Of a stretch of DNA of 64,000 nt, positions 46,922-59,100 are shown one piece after another (the first letter of the stretch is position 1; each line of letters begins with the position of its first letter). The stretch is taken from the NCBI RefSeq assembly GCF_018413525.1, contig NZ_JAHCDD010000005.1, positions 55,179-119,178 of the forward strand, read 5' to 3'. This DNA is from Acidovorax sp. CCYZU-2555 (GTDB lineage: Bacteria > Pseudomonadota > Gammaproteobacteria > Burkholderiales > Burkholderiaceae_C). The notes beneath the pieces were generated by a model. That model was not told the origin of the DNA and searched no databases. It worked only from the letters and a program-made list of their open reading frames with translations. Position numbers and translations under genes: made by a program.

Positions 46922-49900
46922 TCAATTGCAATATAACTTCTTGGCAGGGATGTTTTTCTGCCCTGTGGAATCAACCGGCGCTGTGGCCGAATTCTCGCCT
47001 TTGGAAACCGACAGGGCGATCTCTGACGTTGTAGGAGCCAGCGGCGGCGCGCTGGACTGAACGGCCTTGATCACCTCATTGGACGCCTGCTGGACCGGTT
47101 TCACCGGCTCCGATGCAGTGGGCGGCGACAACACCTGGCACAGGGCCGAGTTCGGCGCGATCGAGCAGATATCTGCCGAAGGGGGCGGCGTGGGCGTGGG
47201 CGTGGGCGTGGGCGTGGGCGTAGGCGTAGGCGTAGGCGTAGGCGTAGGCGTAGGCGTAGGCGTAGGCGTAGGCGTAGGCGTAGGCGTGGTTGGCGGCCCT
47301 GGAGGGGGCTCGCTGACCGGCGGATTAGTCACTGGCGGCGTCACAACCGGTGGTTCGACAGGCGGCTGCACCGGAGGTTGAACCGGCGGCTGCACTGGTG
47401 GCTGAACCGGCGGCTGAACTGGCGGCTGAACCGGCGGCTGAACTGGCGGCTGAACTGGCGGCTGAACTGGAGGCTGAACCGGCGGCTGAACTGGAGGCTG
47501 AACCGGCGGCTGCACGGGAGGAGCGACAACAGTTGGCGCCGTAGTAGCCTTCACCTGCGCTATCGCACTGCCCGTGGATGGATAGACCACCGACAGCGTG
47601 CCGGTGGTGCCGGAGGCAAGGATCGCCGGTGCGCTCACTGTCGTGAAGGATCCTGCGCTGCCTATGTTGCTGCCCATGATAAATCCGGCCAGCGTGTCAT
47701 TGACCGGCAGGCCGCCGCCCAGCGTAGACAGATTCAGCTTGCCGGCCAGCTGGACCAGGCCCGTGACGTCGAGTTTGTCGGCGTTGTCGCCGGCAAGCCG
47801 AATGTTCAGCACGCCTTGTGGGCGCTGGGTGTAGCCGCCGTTGATCGTCAGCGTGCCCACTTCGTCGGAACCGCCTGGAGCGACGACACCACTATTGAAC
47901 AGCGTGGGGACAGCCTGGACCTCGTTGTTGAACAGCCTGGCCATGCCATTGCCGAGGTCAACAGTGCCCGTACCGCGGATTGTGCCGGCGTTGTAAAGAT
48001 CGGCGCCGGTGCTGCTCAGCGTCGCGCCCGAAGCGATGTTGACGATGCCCGCATTGGCATTGGTGTCCGAGAAAGTAACGCCAAACGTGCCGCCGTCAAT
48101 CTGCAGCACGCCGCCGGCGAGGTTCTTGAGCGGCGCCGGCGTACTGCCGCTACCCGTCTTGACGATGGTGCCGCGATTGATGAGTTGGCCCTGGTAGCCG
48201 CCACTGAAGCTGTTTGTGCCGGACGAGGCAACCTGCAGCAGTGCGCCAGCTTCGTTGTTGATGGTGGAGTCCATCGCCAGCATGAGGCGCGAGTTGTCCT
48301 TTACGTCCACGACACCGCTCGCCTTATTGTTGAAAGTGGCATTCGCGTCGATGGCGAGCACGCCAGACCGAGAGGGGCCGACGTTAATCGTTCCGTAGTT
48401 GTCCCAGACGGCGGCAGTGTTGAGCACCAACTCGCCCGCAACATTGACCATGTTATATGTCGTGAACTTTTTGCCCAAGCCTCCCACAAAAGTGAAAGGC
48501 GAGGAATCAATGTTCAGAGTGGGCGCATCTTTGGTCAGTGTCACAGCGTCCAGCATCTCCAGATTGCCCCGCCATGTCATGACGCCTTTGCCTGTGATCT
48601 CGACACCACCGGCAAGCTTTGAGCCTTCCACGCCCTGCTCTGCACCCTTCACAAGCAGCTCGGCACCCTGCGCTACTTTCACAACCCCGCCCACGGTCGT
48701 CCTGAGCAATGACAGCTGGCCGGATTCAATCTCGATGCTGCCTGCTGCGCCGTTCAACCTGACAATGTTTTGGGCGCCCTCCGAGGTCTTGACTATCTGG
48801 CCGTTATTGGTGAGGTTGACCGATCCGCTCGATCCGGTCAGCACGTCCGCGTTGGTGCCTGACAGCGTCAGCCGACCGGTGTTGACCAAGCTCGCGTCCG
48901 GATTATCCAGGCTGAGCGCGCCTGCACCCTGCAGTTCGATCTCGCCAGCATTGTTCCAGGCGCCTTGAAGGGTCTGGGCGGAATCGATCGACACCCGGGC
49001 ACCCTGCTGCACATTCACCGCTGCGGCGTTGACCTGCGAAGCACCGCTGAGCGTCGTGGTGCCGCCCACAATGTTCAGCGTGCCGTTGCCGAAGGCCTCT
49101 GCACCGTTTGCGACGTTGATCGATCCACCATTGAGGTTTAGATCGGCATTGACCACGGCGGCATGGCCGGGAGCGTTGCGCTCACCGATTGCATTGCTGC
49201 TCAGATTGAGTGTGAGCGCACCCGACGTGCTGCTGATGGGGGCGTTGATTGCAATGTTGTTGTGCGCGCGCAGTGTCAGCGCGGCCTCTTCGCCGCTGGT
49301 CTTGGCGATCGCGGCGCTGACGGTGATATTGCCGGCATCAGTGCCGCCCTCGCCGGTCTGCAGCGAGACATTCACGCCGCTGTTCAATTGCCCCACGATG
49401 GTATCGGCGCCGATCTTGGTGCCGTTCGCGTGCGACTCGATGATGCCGCTTTCCACGCTGGCGCCGCCCGTGGAGACAGTTTCAACGACTTCCAGATTAC
49501 TGGGATCAATCAGCCATTCGCCGCCCCTGCCCACGGTCGGCGCATTCTTGACGTTGAGGCGCGAATGACCCGAGGTGTCGACAAAACCACCAGTGCCCAC
49601 GCTGCCCGTGGCCGATATGCGGCCGTCGATATCGGCGGTGTCGCCCACCAGCACCACATTGCCGCCAGCGGTGCCGTTGGCGTGGATGTTCGAAGTAGAG
49701 GACGTTTTCAGCTCGGTGGCGCGCAGGAACACACGGCCGCCCACGCTTTCGGCGCTGCTGGCGCTGATTTCGCCAGCATTGGCGACCAGCGCAGCGCCCA
49801 GACCAACGCGGCCGGCTTCGGCCACGATGCGGCCCATGTTCCTGACTTCGCCGCCCGCGCCAGACAAGGCGATGGAGACGCCCGGATGGCCCGTGTCTAC

Positions 49901-50518
49901 CAACTGCACGTTCTGGCCCGCGGCCAGCAGCACTTCGCCCTGGGGCGCGTTGAGGCTGCCGGTGTTTTCCACCTGCTGACCGACCAGATAGATGCGGCCT
50001 GCACCCGCTGCGGCGCCGACGTTGATCGCGCCCGCATTGCGCACGCTCCCTGCATTGCCCGACGACGTGAATGTCAGACGGCCTGCGAGGAAGTCTGCAT
50101 CGCTCACATTGAGCGTGCTGGCAATGAAGCTGCCGACGTCAATGCGCGCGCCCTGCCCGACCATGATGCCGGCCGGATTGATCAGCCACAGCGCGCCATT
50201 GGCCGTGATCTGGCCGTAGATCTGTGACGGATCGGTGCCGGTCACGCGCGCCAGCAGCGCCGCGGCCGCGCCTGGCTGGCGAATGTCGACCAGCGCGGAC
50301 GAGCCGACGTTGAAGGTCGAGAAATTGACCAGCGCCTGGCCCGTGGTCTGGTGGATGTTGAGCGTCGTGCCGTTCTGCACGATGGACGCCTGGCCGCCGA
50401 TCACGGTGCCGCCCGTGGGCAACGCGCCTGGGGCGAGCTGAGCGCGCGCGCCACCAGCGCACATGGCCGCGACCACCAGGGAGAGGAAGCGCAGCTTGAA
50501 TGCCTTGTTCGATTTCAT
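46922..50518 (-). CDS. Two-partner secretion exoprotein (TpsA, filamentous haemagglutinin type)
   Basis: This 1,198-residue secreted protein has a signal peptide ending CAGGARA (about residue 26). The TPS domain spans about residues 30-270: [41 protein letters not shown] and [17 protein letters not shown] repeats, the hallmark for TpsB recognition. A long beta-helical part follows with many short NxG-type repeats (about 270-1000). The C-terminal region is about 13 PPVQ units followed by 17 PT units, then [10 protein letters not shown] and a final KKLYCN. The Cys pair after a Pro-rich spacer recalls the C-terminal anchors of HMW-type adhesins. It lies 16 bp downstream of tpsB with an AAGG ribosome site. 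Probably an adhesin or contact protein. Confidence 0.9.
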   Translation of the reverse strand: MKSNKAFKLRFLSLVVAAMCAGGARAQLAPGALPTGGTVIGGQASIVQNGTTLNIHQTTGQALVNFSTFNVGSSALVDIRQPGAAAALLARVTGTDPSQIYGQITANGALWLINPAGIMVGQGARIDVGSFIASTLNVSDADFLAGRLTFTSSGNAGSVRNAGAINVGAAAGAGRIYLVGQQVENTGSLNAPQGEVLLAAGQNVQLVDTGHPGVSIALSGAGGEVRNMGRIVAEAGRVGLGAALVANAGEISASSAESVGGRVFLRATELKTSSTSNIHANGTAGGNVVLVGDTADIDGRISATGSVGTGGFVDTSGHSRLNVKNAPTVGRGGEWLIDPSNLEVVETVSTGGASVESGIIESHANGTKIGADTIVGQLNSGVNVSLQTGEGGTDAGNITVSAAIAKTSGEEAALTLRAHNNIAINAPISSTSGALTLNLSSNAIGERNAPGHAAVVNADLNLNGGSINVANGAEAFGNGTLNIVGGTTTLSGASQVNAAAVNVQQGARVSIDSAQTLQGAWNNAGEIELQGAGALSLDNPDASLVNTGRLTLSGTNADVLTGSSGSVNLTNNGQIVKTSEGAQNIVRLNGAAGSIEIESGQLSLLRTTVGGVVKVAQGAELLVKGAEQGVEGSKLAGGVEITGKGVMTWRGNLEMLDAVTLTKDAPTLNIDSSPFTFVGGLGKKFTTYNMVNVAGELVLNTAAVWDNYGTINVGPSRSGVLAIDANATFNNKASGVVDVKDNSRLMLAMDSTINNEAGALLQVASSGTNSFSGGYQGQLINRGTIVKTGSGSTPAPLKNLAGGVLQIDGGTFGVTFSDTNANAGIVNIASGATLSSTGADLYNAGTIRGTGTVDLGNGMARLFNNEVQAVPTLFNSGVVAPGGSDEVGTLTINGGYTQRPQGVLNIRLAGDNADKLDVTGLVQLAGKLNLSTLGGGLPVNDTLAGFIMGSNIGSAGSFTTVSAPAILASGTTGTLSVVYPSTGSAIAQVKATTAPTVVAPPVQPPVQPPVQPPVQPPVQPPVQPPVQPPVQPPVQPPVQPPVQPPVQPPVQPPVEPPVVTPPVTNPPVSEPPPGPPTTPTPTPTPTPTPTPTPTPTPTPTPTPTPTPTPTPPPSADICSIAPNSALCQVLSPPTASEPVKPVQQASNEVIKAVQSSAPPLAPTTSEIALSVSKGENSATAPVDSTGQKNIPAKKLYCN
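47187..47288. repeat. Hexanucleotide tandem repeat, (GGCGTR)17
   Basis: Seventeen uninterrupted 6-bp units (GGCGTG or GGCGTA) encode the Pro-Thr tail of the TpsA protein on the minus strand. The unit is a multiple of three, so slippage would change tail length without shifting the frame. Confidence 0.9.
47362..47521. repeat. 12-bp tandem repeat encoding PPVQ units
   Basis: About 13 units of GGCGGCTGAACY (variants GGAGGCTGAACC, GGCGGCTGCACC) encode PPVQ repeats of the TpsA protein on the minus strand. Sporadic third-position changes show the array is older than a fresh expansion. Confidence 0.88.
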
Positions 50519-50534
50519 GGGATGCCTTGTTGTT

Positions 50535-52202
50535 TTAGAACGCGAACATCGCGCTGAGGTGGGCGCGCCAGTCGCCGCGCTTCTCGGAGAATGAGCTGCC
50601 CGACGCGAGCACGCGGGCCACGTCCAGGCGGGCGCTGAAGTCGCGGCTCAAGGTGTAGCGCGCGCCCACGCCGGTGCTGGCCACATTGGTGTGGCTGGGC
50701 AGATAGGTGCCCGCAGCCTTTCGGTTCGCGCCGTAGCCTGCGTCAACGAAGACCAGCGCGCGCAGATTGACCGGCAGGCCCATGCCTGGACCGAGCTCGG
50801 GCGTGTAGAGCTCGGCGTTGAGCACCAGACCGCTGTCCGCGGCCACGGCACGCTCGTCGAAGCCGCGCACCGCGTTCGCACCCACCAGGCTCAGCTGTTC
50901 GCTCGCCACCAGCGGCGTGTTGGTCAGTTGGGCATTGCCGCCCAAGCGCACCTGCCAGCCGCTGTCGAGCGCTTGCAACACCGTGGCGCCGCCGCGAAGC
51001 ACCATGAAGCCGTCGCGCGTGCTGCGGTTGCCTGGCGTCAGGTAGGAGTAGCGGTCGGTGCGGCCGTCCAGATTCGTATAGCGCGTGCCGCTCGCAAGGT
51101 TGCGCGCCAGGCCGATGTTGTACGCCAGCGCCTGTTCCACGCCATCGCGCTGGCCTGTGTAGGTGATGCTCAACGGCGTGGTCGTATACGGCACGCAGGA
51201 GGAGATCGGCGGGGTCGCACCGGTGGTGCTGACGGGCATGCCGTTCACATCGCAGCGCGAGTCGATTTTCTTGTGGTCCAGCCCGAAAACGAGCTTCGCG
51301 GCAGTCTCGCCCGAGCGCCCCAGGAAGTGGTTGTAGCGCAGGCCCAAGGTCTCGCCCCTGCCAGTGAAGCCCAGCACACCGCCCAGCGTTGGCGAACTCG
51401 CGGGCGTGTTGACGCTGGAACGGCCGTAGACGAAGTCGATGCTGTCGCCCAGCGCATATAGCGGCACGCGGTAACCGACGGAATACACGTTGAGGTTCTG
51501 GCCCGACGGGCCGTCCGGCGATGTGGAGTACGCCAGCGTGCCCACATGGTCGCGATCGAACAGATTGGCATGCTGCACGGCGATGCCGCTGCGCCAATGG
51601 CCGCTGGCCGCGGTACCGGTGTTGTCCAGCGTCGCAATGAAGCGCAACGGCTTGTGATCGACGACAGACACCGTGGCATCCACCGTGCCAGGCAACGAAC
51701 CTTCGGCCATGCTCACCGACACCTGCTTGGCCGGGTTGTCGTTGGCCAGCTGGATCGATGCGGAGAGGTCGCCCAGGCGCGGCGCGGCGCCGGTCTGCAG
51801 GCTGCCCAGACTCGCGCGAATGTTCTCGGTGCTGAAATGCTGGTTGCCCACGACCGTGACGGGAGTCATCACGGCTTCCACCACGCGGATCTTCACAGCG
51901 CCGCCCGCCAGCTCCTGCTCGGGAACTGTCACCTTCACCGCGGTGAAACCGGACTGCACGTAGGCGCGCTCGATGGCGTCCACGGCACGCTGGATATCGC
52001 TGAATTCGCGCTGCGCACCCGTGAGCGGTGCGACCGCACGGGCGATGGTTTCGCTGGAGACCAGCGTATTGCCTTCCACCTGAAAGCGTGCGATGTCGAA
52101 GCGCGCAGCACCCGGCTCGGCAGCGTGAACGGAAAAACCGGCCAAGGCGGCGCACAGCGCCAGCGGCGTCAGACGGACTGACAGGAAATGGCGTGGGAGC
52201 AT
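50535..52202 (-). CDS. Two-partner secretion outer-membrane transporter (TpsB, ShlB/FhaC/HecB family)
   Basis: This 555-residue outer-membrane protein exports the TpsA product. Its signal peptide is MLPRHFLSVRLTPLALCAALAGFSVHA. Two POTRA domains follow (about 35-190), with FQVEGNTLVSSETIARAVAPLTG and VRVVEAVMTPVTVVGNQHFSTENI-like motifs. The C-terminal barrel contains the conserved lid-loop motif AVRGFDERAVAADSG (about residue 445), which is VRGY/F in the Omp85/TpsB superfamily, and ends HLSAMFAF with a terminal Phe. The ATG at 52202 was chosen for the signal peptide. The open frame upstream to 52517 covers the dusA-like remnant on the other strand. Confidence 0.92.
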   Translation of the reverse strand: MLPRHFLSVRLTPLALCAALAGFSVHAAEPGAARFDIARFQVEGNTLVSSETIARAVAPLTGAQREFSDIQRAVDAIERAYVQSGFTAVKVTVPEQELAGGAVKIRVVEAVMTPVTVVGNQHFSTENIRASLGSLQTGAAPRLGDLSASIQLANDNPAKQVSVSMAEGSLPGTVDATVSVVDHKPLRFIATLDNTGTAASGHWRSGIAVQHANLFDRDHVGTLAYSTSPDGPSGQNLNVYSVGYRVPLYALGDSIDFVYGRSSVNTPASSPTLGGVLGFTGRGETLGLRYNHFLGRSGETAAKLVFGLDHKKIDSRCDVNGMPVSTTGATPPISSCVPYTTTPLSITYTGQRDGVEQALAYNIGLARNLASGTRYTNLDGRTDRYSYLTPGNRSTRDGFMVLRGGATVLQALDSGWQVRLGGNAQLTNTPLVASEQLSLVGANAVRGFDERAVAADSGLVLNAELYTPELGPGMGLPVNLRALVFVDAGYGANRKAAGTYLPSHTNVASTGVGARYTLSRDFSARLDVARVLASGSSFSEKRGDWRAHLSAMFAF

Positions 52203-52454
52203 CGGATTTTTTGGCTGACGCGCGCGCTGGCACTGGCGCGGGCGGATGGTTGCAATTGGAAAGTCGTGGAGCGGTGCTCGGTGCGAAATTATCCGTGAGA
52301 TAAACATTTTTTTACATGCATAACGACGGTTTACATGGAACCAATATCGGAAAACAGACACAGCTTGCACCGCCATTTGCGCCGGACATTGAATCCACTC
52401 CGACGTTCGTTGCAGGCGTGTTCGCGCCGGCATCGGCAACGTATTGGCCGTGGG
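52203..52454. other. Upstream region of the TPS cluster
   Basis: About 250 bp upstream of tpsB, with an AT-rich part at 52285-52335 that probably holds the tpsB promoter. No gene was recognised. Confidence 0.35.
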
Positions 52455-52647
52455 GGTTTGCGCTGCGGTGTGCACAACGTCGGCCTTGCCTGCCGCAGCC
52501 GTCGCAGCAAGGCCCATGACAACAGCGCGCCCGGGGCCTGGCTCAAACGGAGCCGCCCCCCGAACGACACCTATGAATTCGCAGAGAAATCAAGAAAATC
52601 GAACAGTTGCACTCAACTGGCGCATGGCCGTTGCGCCGCTGATGGAC
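52455..52647 (+). repeat. Decayed direct repeat of the dusA promoter and 5' end (left copy)
   Basis: This segment matches 61373-61556 in order and direction. GGTTTGC, GGTGTGCACAA and GGCCTTGCC are shared upstream. A 55-bp core (52593-52647 against 61502-61556) has only 5 mismatches by eye. The copy ends abruptly at GATGGAC, where dusA continues TGGACCGAC. It brackets the giant surface protein gene together with the intact copy. Confidence 0.8.
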
Positions 52648-52674
52648 GGGTTAAACAAACCTGCAAGCTGTTGA
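52573..52674 (+). pseudogene. dusA: Truncated dusA 5' fragment
   Basis: Translation from the ATG at 52573 gives MNSQRNQENRTVALNWRMAV and continues APLMD, closely matching the intact DusA start (MHLQNSEENQTVALNWRMSV, then APMMD). Identity then ends: GLNKPASC and a stop follow instead of WTDRHC. Only about 25 of 340 codons are present, so it is a non-functional remnant. Confidence 0.8.
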
Positions 52675-53175
52675 TTTCATTGGCGATCAAGGCAATCACC
52701 AAACTGGGCGTAGCACTCACGTAGCACTTACGCAGCACATAGCCACTCCCCTTGGGGTGGCTGACCTGACCAACGACGGCGTTGGCATGTTGAGGTGTCG
52801 GCTGAGCACGGGCACACGATCGACCTGTGAGGCTTCAAATTGAACTTGCTTGAAGCAGTTCAAGGCCAGAGCGACCTACCGGACACGCTAGCCCAACGCA
52901 GCGCCAACACTAAAAATCATCCAAACAGGGGATGCCAAACCAATCGCCTTGCACTACGATCCCGCTTAGTATTTGCGTGCATTTGTTTTTTTGTGTTTCC
53001 AAATGATTTACGCATTGCGTCTCAGTGGCATTCCTCGCACCAATTGCGAGTTTCCCCTCCAGGGCAAACGCAAGGATGCAGGTGCAACTGACAGCTGCAT
53101 GGATGCGGTCGCGCCAACATAGCTACCGTCGACTGCCAAGTCTGCGGGTGAAACACGCTTGATAGGTACTTATCC
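52648..53175. other. Leader region upstream of the giant RTX protein gene
   Basis: These 528 bp lie between the dusA remnant and the large gene. Short near-repeats of GTAGCACTYACG lie at 52708-52740. A hairpin with CCCC/GGGG arms sits near 52746-52760. An AT-rich patch at 52960-53010 (TTTGTTTTTTTGTG) may contain the promoter. No integrase, transposase or RNA gene was recognised. The Shine-Dalgarno before 53176 is weak (TAGGTA). Confidence 0.4.
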
Positions 53176-56100
53176 ATGAACAATGCTGCCCCAGCTCAGG
53201 CCATCCCTGCAAAAGACGAAGTCTTTTTCATCAACGCAGGCCTGCAAGACCTCTCTACGCTGCTAAATGGCCTGCCGGAAGGGGCGGATGTAGTGCTGCT
53301 GGATGAGAGCAAGGACGGCCTGCAGCAAATGGCCGAGTATCTCCAGGGCCGTCAGGGATTGACTGCCATACACCTGCTGTCGCATGGCGCGCAGGGCACG
53401 GTACAGGTGGGCAATACCTGGCTCAGCAGCGCCAATCTGGCCGAACACCAGGCCGAGCTGCAGAGCATCGGCGCGGCGCTCAAGGCTGACGGCGACCTGA
53501 TGCTCTACGGCTGCAAGGTTGGCGAGTCGGCGCAAGGTCAGGCATTTATCTATCAGCTGGCAAGCATCACCGGTGCCGATGTCGCGGCGTCCGCGGATGA
53601 CACCGGGGCTGCGAGCCTGGGTGGCAACTGGACGCTGGAGCGCAGTATCGGTTCGATCGAGACCACCGCACTGGGCGCGCAACTGGAAGGTTACACGGCG
53701 GTGATGGCTGTGCAGTTTTCCGGCGGCGCCGACACCAACGCGCCTGCACTCGGGACGGGCGCCCTGTCGAGGATGGTCGTCGGCGATTTCAACGGCGACG
53801 GGCGTGACGACATCCTGTTCCAGACCGCGAACACCGTCAATGCGCCGTGGAAGTTCGCCGCAGGCAAGTTCGGTGGTGGCTTCACCATCGTCGACCGCAC
53901 CGACGGCACCTCGCCGTTTCGCAAACTCGATTCGATGATCGACATGGCCAACACCGGCTCGAACTACTATGCCGCCGACTTCGACAACGACGGTGATATC
54001 GACCTGCTGGGCGTTACCGTTAGCAACGGCGCGGCGTTCCTGTATCGCAACAACAATGGCGTGTTCGAGAGTACACCGCCCACCGGTTTCGGTGGCGCCC
54101 AGTTCGGTTCGCGCCTGGTCGTCGGCGACTTCAACGCCGACGGTGCCGCCGACATTCTCTACCAGCCCGGTACTGTCGATGCCTTGAATAGCTGGCGCTA
54201 TGCACTGAACAACGGCAACGGCACCTTCACCGACGTAGCGCAAAGTGCTTCGCCGTTCGCCTCGTTCACGCTGCCGACCTACAGCAACTTCAACTACCGG
54301 GTGATCGACTTCGAAGGGGACGGCGACCTCGACATCATCTACATGGTTGCGGCCAACCCCGCCTCGCTCTTTCTCAACAACGGCAACGGAACGTTCGCTC
54401 TCGGGGCGGGTGGCAACATCCCGATAGCGACGTTTTCCCAGCGTTCGATCTTTGGCGATTTCGACGGCGATGGCGATGCCGACATGTTCTGGCAGATTGG
54501 CGCCAACGGCACCGACTGGAACTATGCCGAGAACCTCGGTAATGGCACTTTCGCCCCTACTGTGAGCCGGGCCAACTCACCCTTCAAGAACCTGACCATG
54601 GTGGATTTCGGCACCACCAACTTCCGCATCGGTGATTTCGACGGTGATGGCGACACCGACCTGCTCGGCACCATGGCCTCGGTCGGCGCCAGCGTGTATT
54701 ACCAGGACGGCACCTCGCCCAAGCTGCTGAGCAGCACGCCAGTCGACAACAGCGGCGCGGTCTCGCCGTCTGCCAACATCGTGCTGACCTTCGATCAAGC
54801 AGTGAGCAAAGGTAGCGGCAACATTTACATCGTGCGTACCACCGACAAGCAGGTGATACAGACCGTTGACGTAACCAGCGGTGCGGTCACGGGCTCCGGC
54901 GATACCTGGACCATCGATCCGCCGGCCGATCTTGTCGGTGGCGTGGCCTATGCAGTACGCATCGACACCAAGACCTTCGTCAATGCCTCCGGCAAGGTCT
55001 ACGGGGGTATCCAGACCAACACCGAGCTCAACTTCGTCACGTCGAGCATTGCGTCGCCCGTGATCACCGGCCTCGATGGCGACAGCATTACATACAGCGA
55101 GAAAGGTGCGCCGGTGCTGATCGATCCGACCGGCAATGCTGAGGTAACCGACGCCGATTCGCTGAACTTCTCCGGCGGTACACTCACCGTTACCATCAAT
55201 TCGGGCCGTGTGAACAGCGAAGATATCCTTGGCGTCATGCACCAAGGCACTGGCGCCGGGCAGATTGGCGTGTCCGGCGGCCTCATTTCCTACAGCAACA
55301 TCACGGTCGGCATCGCTACTGGCGGTACCGGCAGCAATCCGTTGGTCATCCACTTCAACAGCCTCGCCACGCCCAGTGTGGTCAGCGCCTTGCTGCAGCG
55401 GTTGTCCTACAGCAACAGCAACACCACCGATATCGGCACTGGTGCGCGGAACATCCAGGTCACTCTTGCCGATGGCACCGGTGGTGTCAGCAACGTCGCA
55501 AACATCAGCCTTGCCATTACCGCGGTGAACGACGCGCCGACGGCTACCATCACGGCGTCCAACCCGACCTTCACCGAGGGCGGCAGTGCGGTCGCGGTGT
55601 TCAGCAACACCGCCATCAGCCCCGTCGAAGCTTCCCAGAGAATCGATCAGATCGTCTTCAGGGTCCTCAACGTCGGCAACAGCAGCTCCGAGAGGCTGCG
55701 CATCGACGGTACGGATGTGTTCCTGAGCAACGGCAACTCGGTGAGCACCCTGACCAACAATCTGTCGATCGCGGTGGCGTACAACAGCGGCACCGCTGAG
55801 GTGACCATAAGCAGCACTGCGGGGCTTACTGCTACGGCGGTCAATGCCCTCGTCAACGGCATGACCTACGCCAATGACAGCAAGGCGCCCATTGGTAGCA
55901 GCCGTTCGGTTGAGCTCGTCAGCGTGCGTGACAATGGTGGCGGCAGCAACACCACCAACGTTGGCACAGCCAGTGCGGTTACCCTGGTCCCGGTCAACGA
56001 TTCGCCAACGCTTGCAGGCGGTCCTTACGTGCTGACCGGCACCTCTGAAGACTTTCCGTCCACCGGGGTCCAGATCAACACGGTGCTGGCTGGCCTGACC

Positions 56101-59100
56101 TACAGCGATCCGGACTCCGGCGCGCTGCTCGGGGCGGCCGTTACCGCCACTACCGGTAACGGCAACTGGCAGTTTTCCCTCAACGGCGTCACCGGATGGA
56201 CCGCCTTCGGCACGGTAGCCAACAGCACTGCGCTGCTGCTGACGGGCACCACGTTTGTTCGTTACACCCCCGACAGTGCCAATGGCGAGACCGCGACCTT
56301 GACCTTGCGCGCCTGGGACCAGACCTCCGGAACTGCGTCTTCCGCCAGTACCCCGCGTACCGGTGACACCAGCATCGCCGGTGGCAGCACCGCGTACTCC
56401 AGCGGTACCGCAACCGCCTCGCTGACCGTCACCGAGGCAAACGATGCGCCGCTGCTGAACGCGGGGTCCCCGACCCTGCCGGGCTTGAGCGATGGCGCGA
56501 TCAACAACGCGGGTGTGCTGGTCAGTTCGCTCTATTCCAACAACTTCACCGATGTCGATAGCAGTGCGGTCAAGGGCATCGCCATTACCAGCCTGAACGC
56601 AGGCAATGGCACCTGGCAGTACAGCCTCGACGGCACCACCTGGAGCAACGTCGGCGTTGTCAGCGTCAGTTCGGCACTGCTGCTGCGCTCCAGCGATCAT
56701 GTGCGTTTCGTACCGGATGGTGTCAACGGCACCGCCGCCGACTTCACGTTCCGCGCCTGGGACCAGACCGGCATCACCACCGGCATGCAGGGCACCAAGG
56801 CCAATGCGTCCACTGTTGGCGGCAGCACGGCGTTCTCCATCGGATTCAACACTGCCAACATCACCGTGACAGCGGTCAACGACGCGCCGACCCTCACCGG
56901 CAGTGGCGGGAGCCTGACCTGGACCGAGGGCAACAACACCACCTCGATCCCGGTGGTCATCGATGACCGCCTGACCATTACCGATGCCGACGGTCCGAAC
57001 ATCGCCTCGGCGACCGTGCGCATCTCGAACAACTACAGCAACGGCAACGATTTCCTGGAGCTGGTTCCCAATCCGGCGACCATGGGCAATATCATCGGGA
57101 CCTGGGACGCCGCCAACGCGACCCTGACCCTGAGTTCAGCCGGTAATCTGGCGAGCCAGGCGCAGTACCAGGCGGCATTGAGGGCGGTGACCTTTACCAA
57201 CCTGTCGGAATCGCCCACCCTCGGGGCTCGCACCGTAGAGTTCCGGGCCAACGACGGCAGCCTGGACTCCACGGGCGTCACACGTACCATCACCATGAGC
57301 GCCGTGGATGACACACCGGTGATCAGCGTACCGGCGAGCACCCAGGTGCTCGAGGACGTTGCCTCGGTGATCAACCTGATCAACATCAGCGACCCGGACT
57401 CCGTCAACGTCTACATGACCCTGAACGTCGGTTCCGGCACCCTTGCCGCCACCAGCGGCGCCGGTGTGGTCGTGGGTGGCAACGCCACCACAATGAACCT
57501 GAGCGGCACCATCGCCGCCGTCAATGCCTTCCTCGCCAACAACCGCCTGACCTATACCACGGCGGCCAACGCCACGGCCGACGTGACCCTGACCATCACG
57601 GTCGACAGCGGCAGTGTCGGCACTGACACCAAGACCGTGACCCTTGCGGTTACTCCGGTGAACGATGCGCCGGTGGCCACCGTGCCGGTGTCGCTTACCG
57701 TGACCGAGGATGTGCCCGGCGGCGTGACCGGCATCAGTTTCAGCGACGTGGATGCCGGCAGCGGTTCGGTCACCGTGACTTTCTCGGTACCGAGCGGCAC
57801 CCTCAGTGCCGTCTCCGGCAGCGGCGTCGCGGTGGGGGATTCGGGCACCGCCACGCTCACGCTGTCTGGCACCTTGAGCGATATCAACGCCTTCATTGCA
57901 GCTTCCAGCGTGAAGTACCTGACCGCCCTCGACAACACCAGCAGCGTGCTGCTGACGGTATCGATCACCGACAACGGCAATACCGGCGGCACTGCGCAGA
58001 CCGACACCAAGACCGTGACCCTCAACGTCACTGCGGTCAACGACGCGCCGGTCAACGCCGTGCCGGACTCCCAGACCGTCAAGCAGAACGCCACCCTGGT
58101 CTTCAGCACCGCCAACGGCAATGCCATCTCCGTCGGCGATGCGGATGGAGATCTCCTGGAAGTCACGCTGACGGCCACCAATGGCACGTTGACGCTGCCC
58201 TTTTCTGGCGCCGTGTCGGTGACCAGCACCGACGGCATCACCAATGTCACCACCGTGACCTTCCAGGGCAACACGGGCCCGGTCAACGCGGTCTTGCAGG
58301 GCCTGAGCTTCACGCCCACCAGCGGCTACCTGGGCAGCGCGAGCATCACGGTCGTGACCAATGACTCGGGCTTTTCCGGCAGCGGAGGCCCCAAGTCAGA
58401 CACCGACACCATCAGCATCACGGTCAACCCGCTGAACCCGTCCATTTCCGGTATCAGCGCCTCGCAGGCCGACGGCAGCTACAAGGCAGGAACTACCCTC
58501 GCCATCACCGTCACCTTCGACCAGGTGGTGACCGTCGAAGCCAACGGAGGCACACTGGTGTTGCTGCTGGACCTGGGCCAGCCCGGCCGCCAGGCCACCT
58601 ATACAGGCGGCACGGGCACCGACGCCCTGAGCTTCACCTACACCGTGCAGGCTGGCGACAACAGCGCCGATCTCGACTACCTGAACACCACGGCCTTGCA
58701 GCTCATCGGCGCCACCATCAAGAACGCAGACGGCGACGACGCCGTGCTGACCCTGCCTGCACCCGGCACTTCGGGCTCGCTGAGCGCCAGCAAGAACATC
58801 GTCATCGACACCACCGCTCCCACGCAGACCTTCAGCGCCCTGCAGTTATCGGACGACACGGGCGGCAACGGCACGGACTTCGTCACCAGCACCGCCGTCC
58901 AGACCATCACGGCCACGCTCAGTGCCGCGCTGGGTAGCGGTGAGAAACTCTACGGTTCGCTGGACGACGGCGCCACCTGGGACGACATTACCGCCAGTGT
59001 CCTGGGCACGGCGCTGACCTGGGACAACATCACGCTCACCGGCAGCGGCACGCTGCGCCTGAAAGTCACCGATGCGGCGGGCAACGAAGGTTCAGCCCTG

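Noticed and set aside
46462..46974. N-terminal extension of the small TPS-cluster protein
   Set aside because: It is an out-of-frame shadow of the FecR-like gene; the signal peptide starts at 46461.
47187..47521. Possible CRISPR-like array
   Set aside because: The repeats are contiguous 6-bp and 12-bp units without spacers and encode Pro-rich protein sequence.
54577..56700. 707-codon minus-strand open frame inside the giant RTX gene
   Set aside because: Antisense shadow produced by repetitive GC-rich modules; no start site or domain support.
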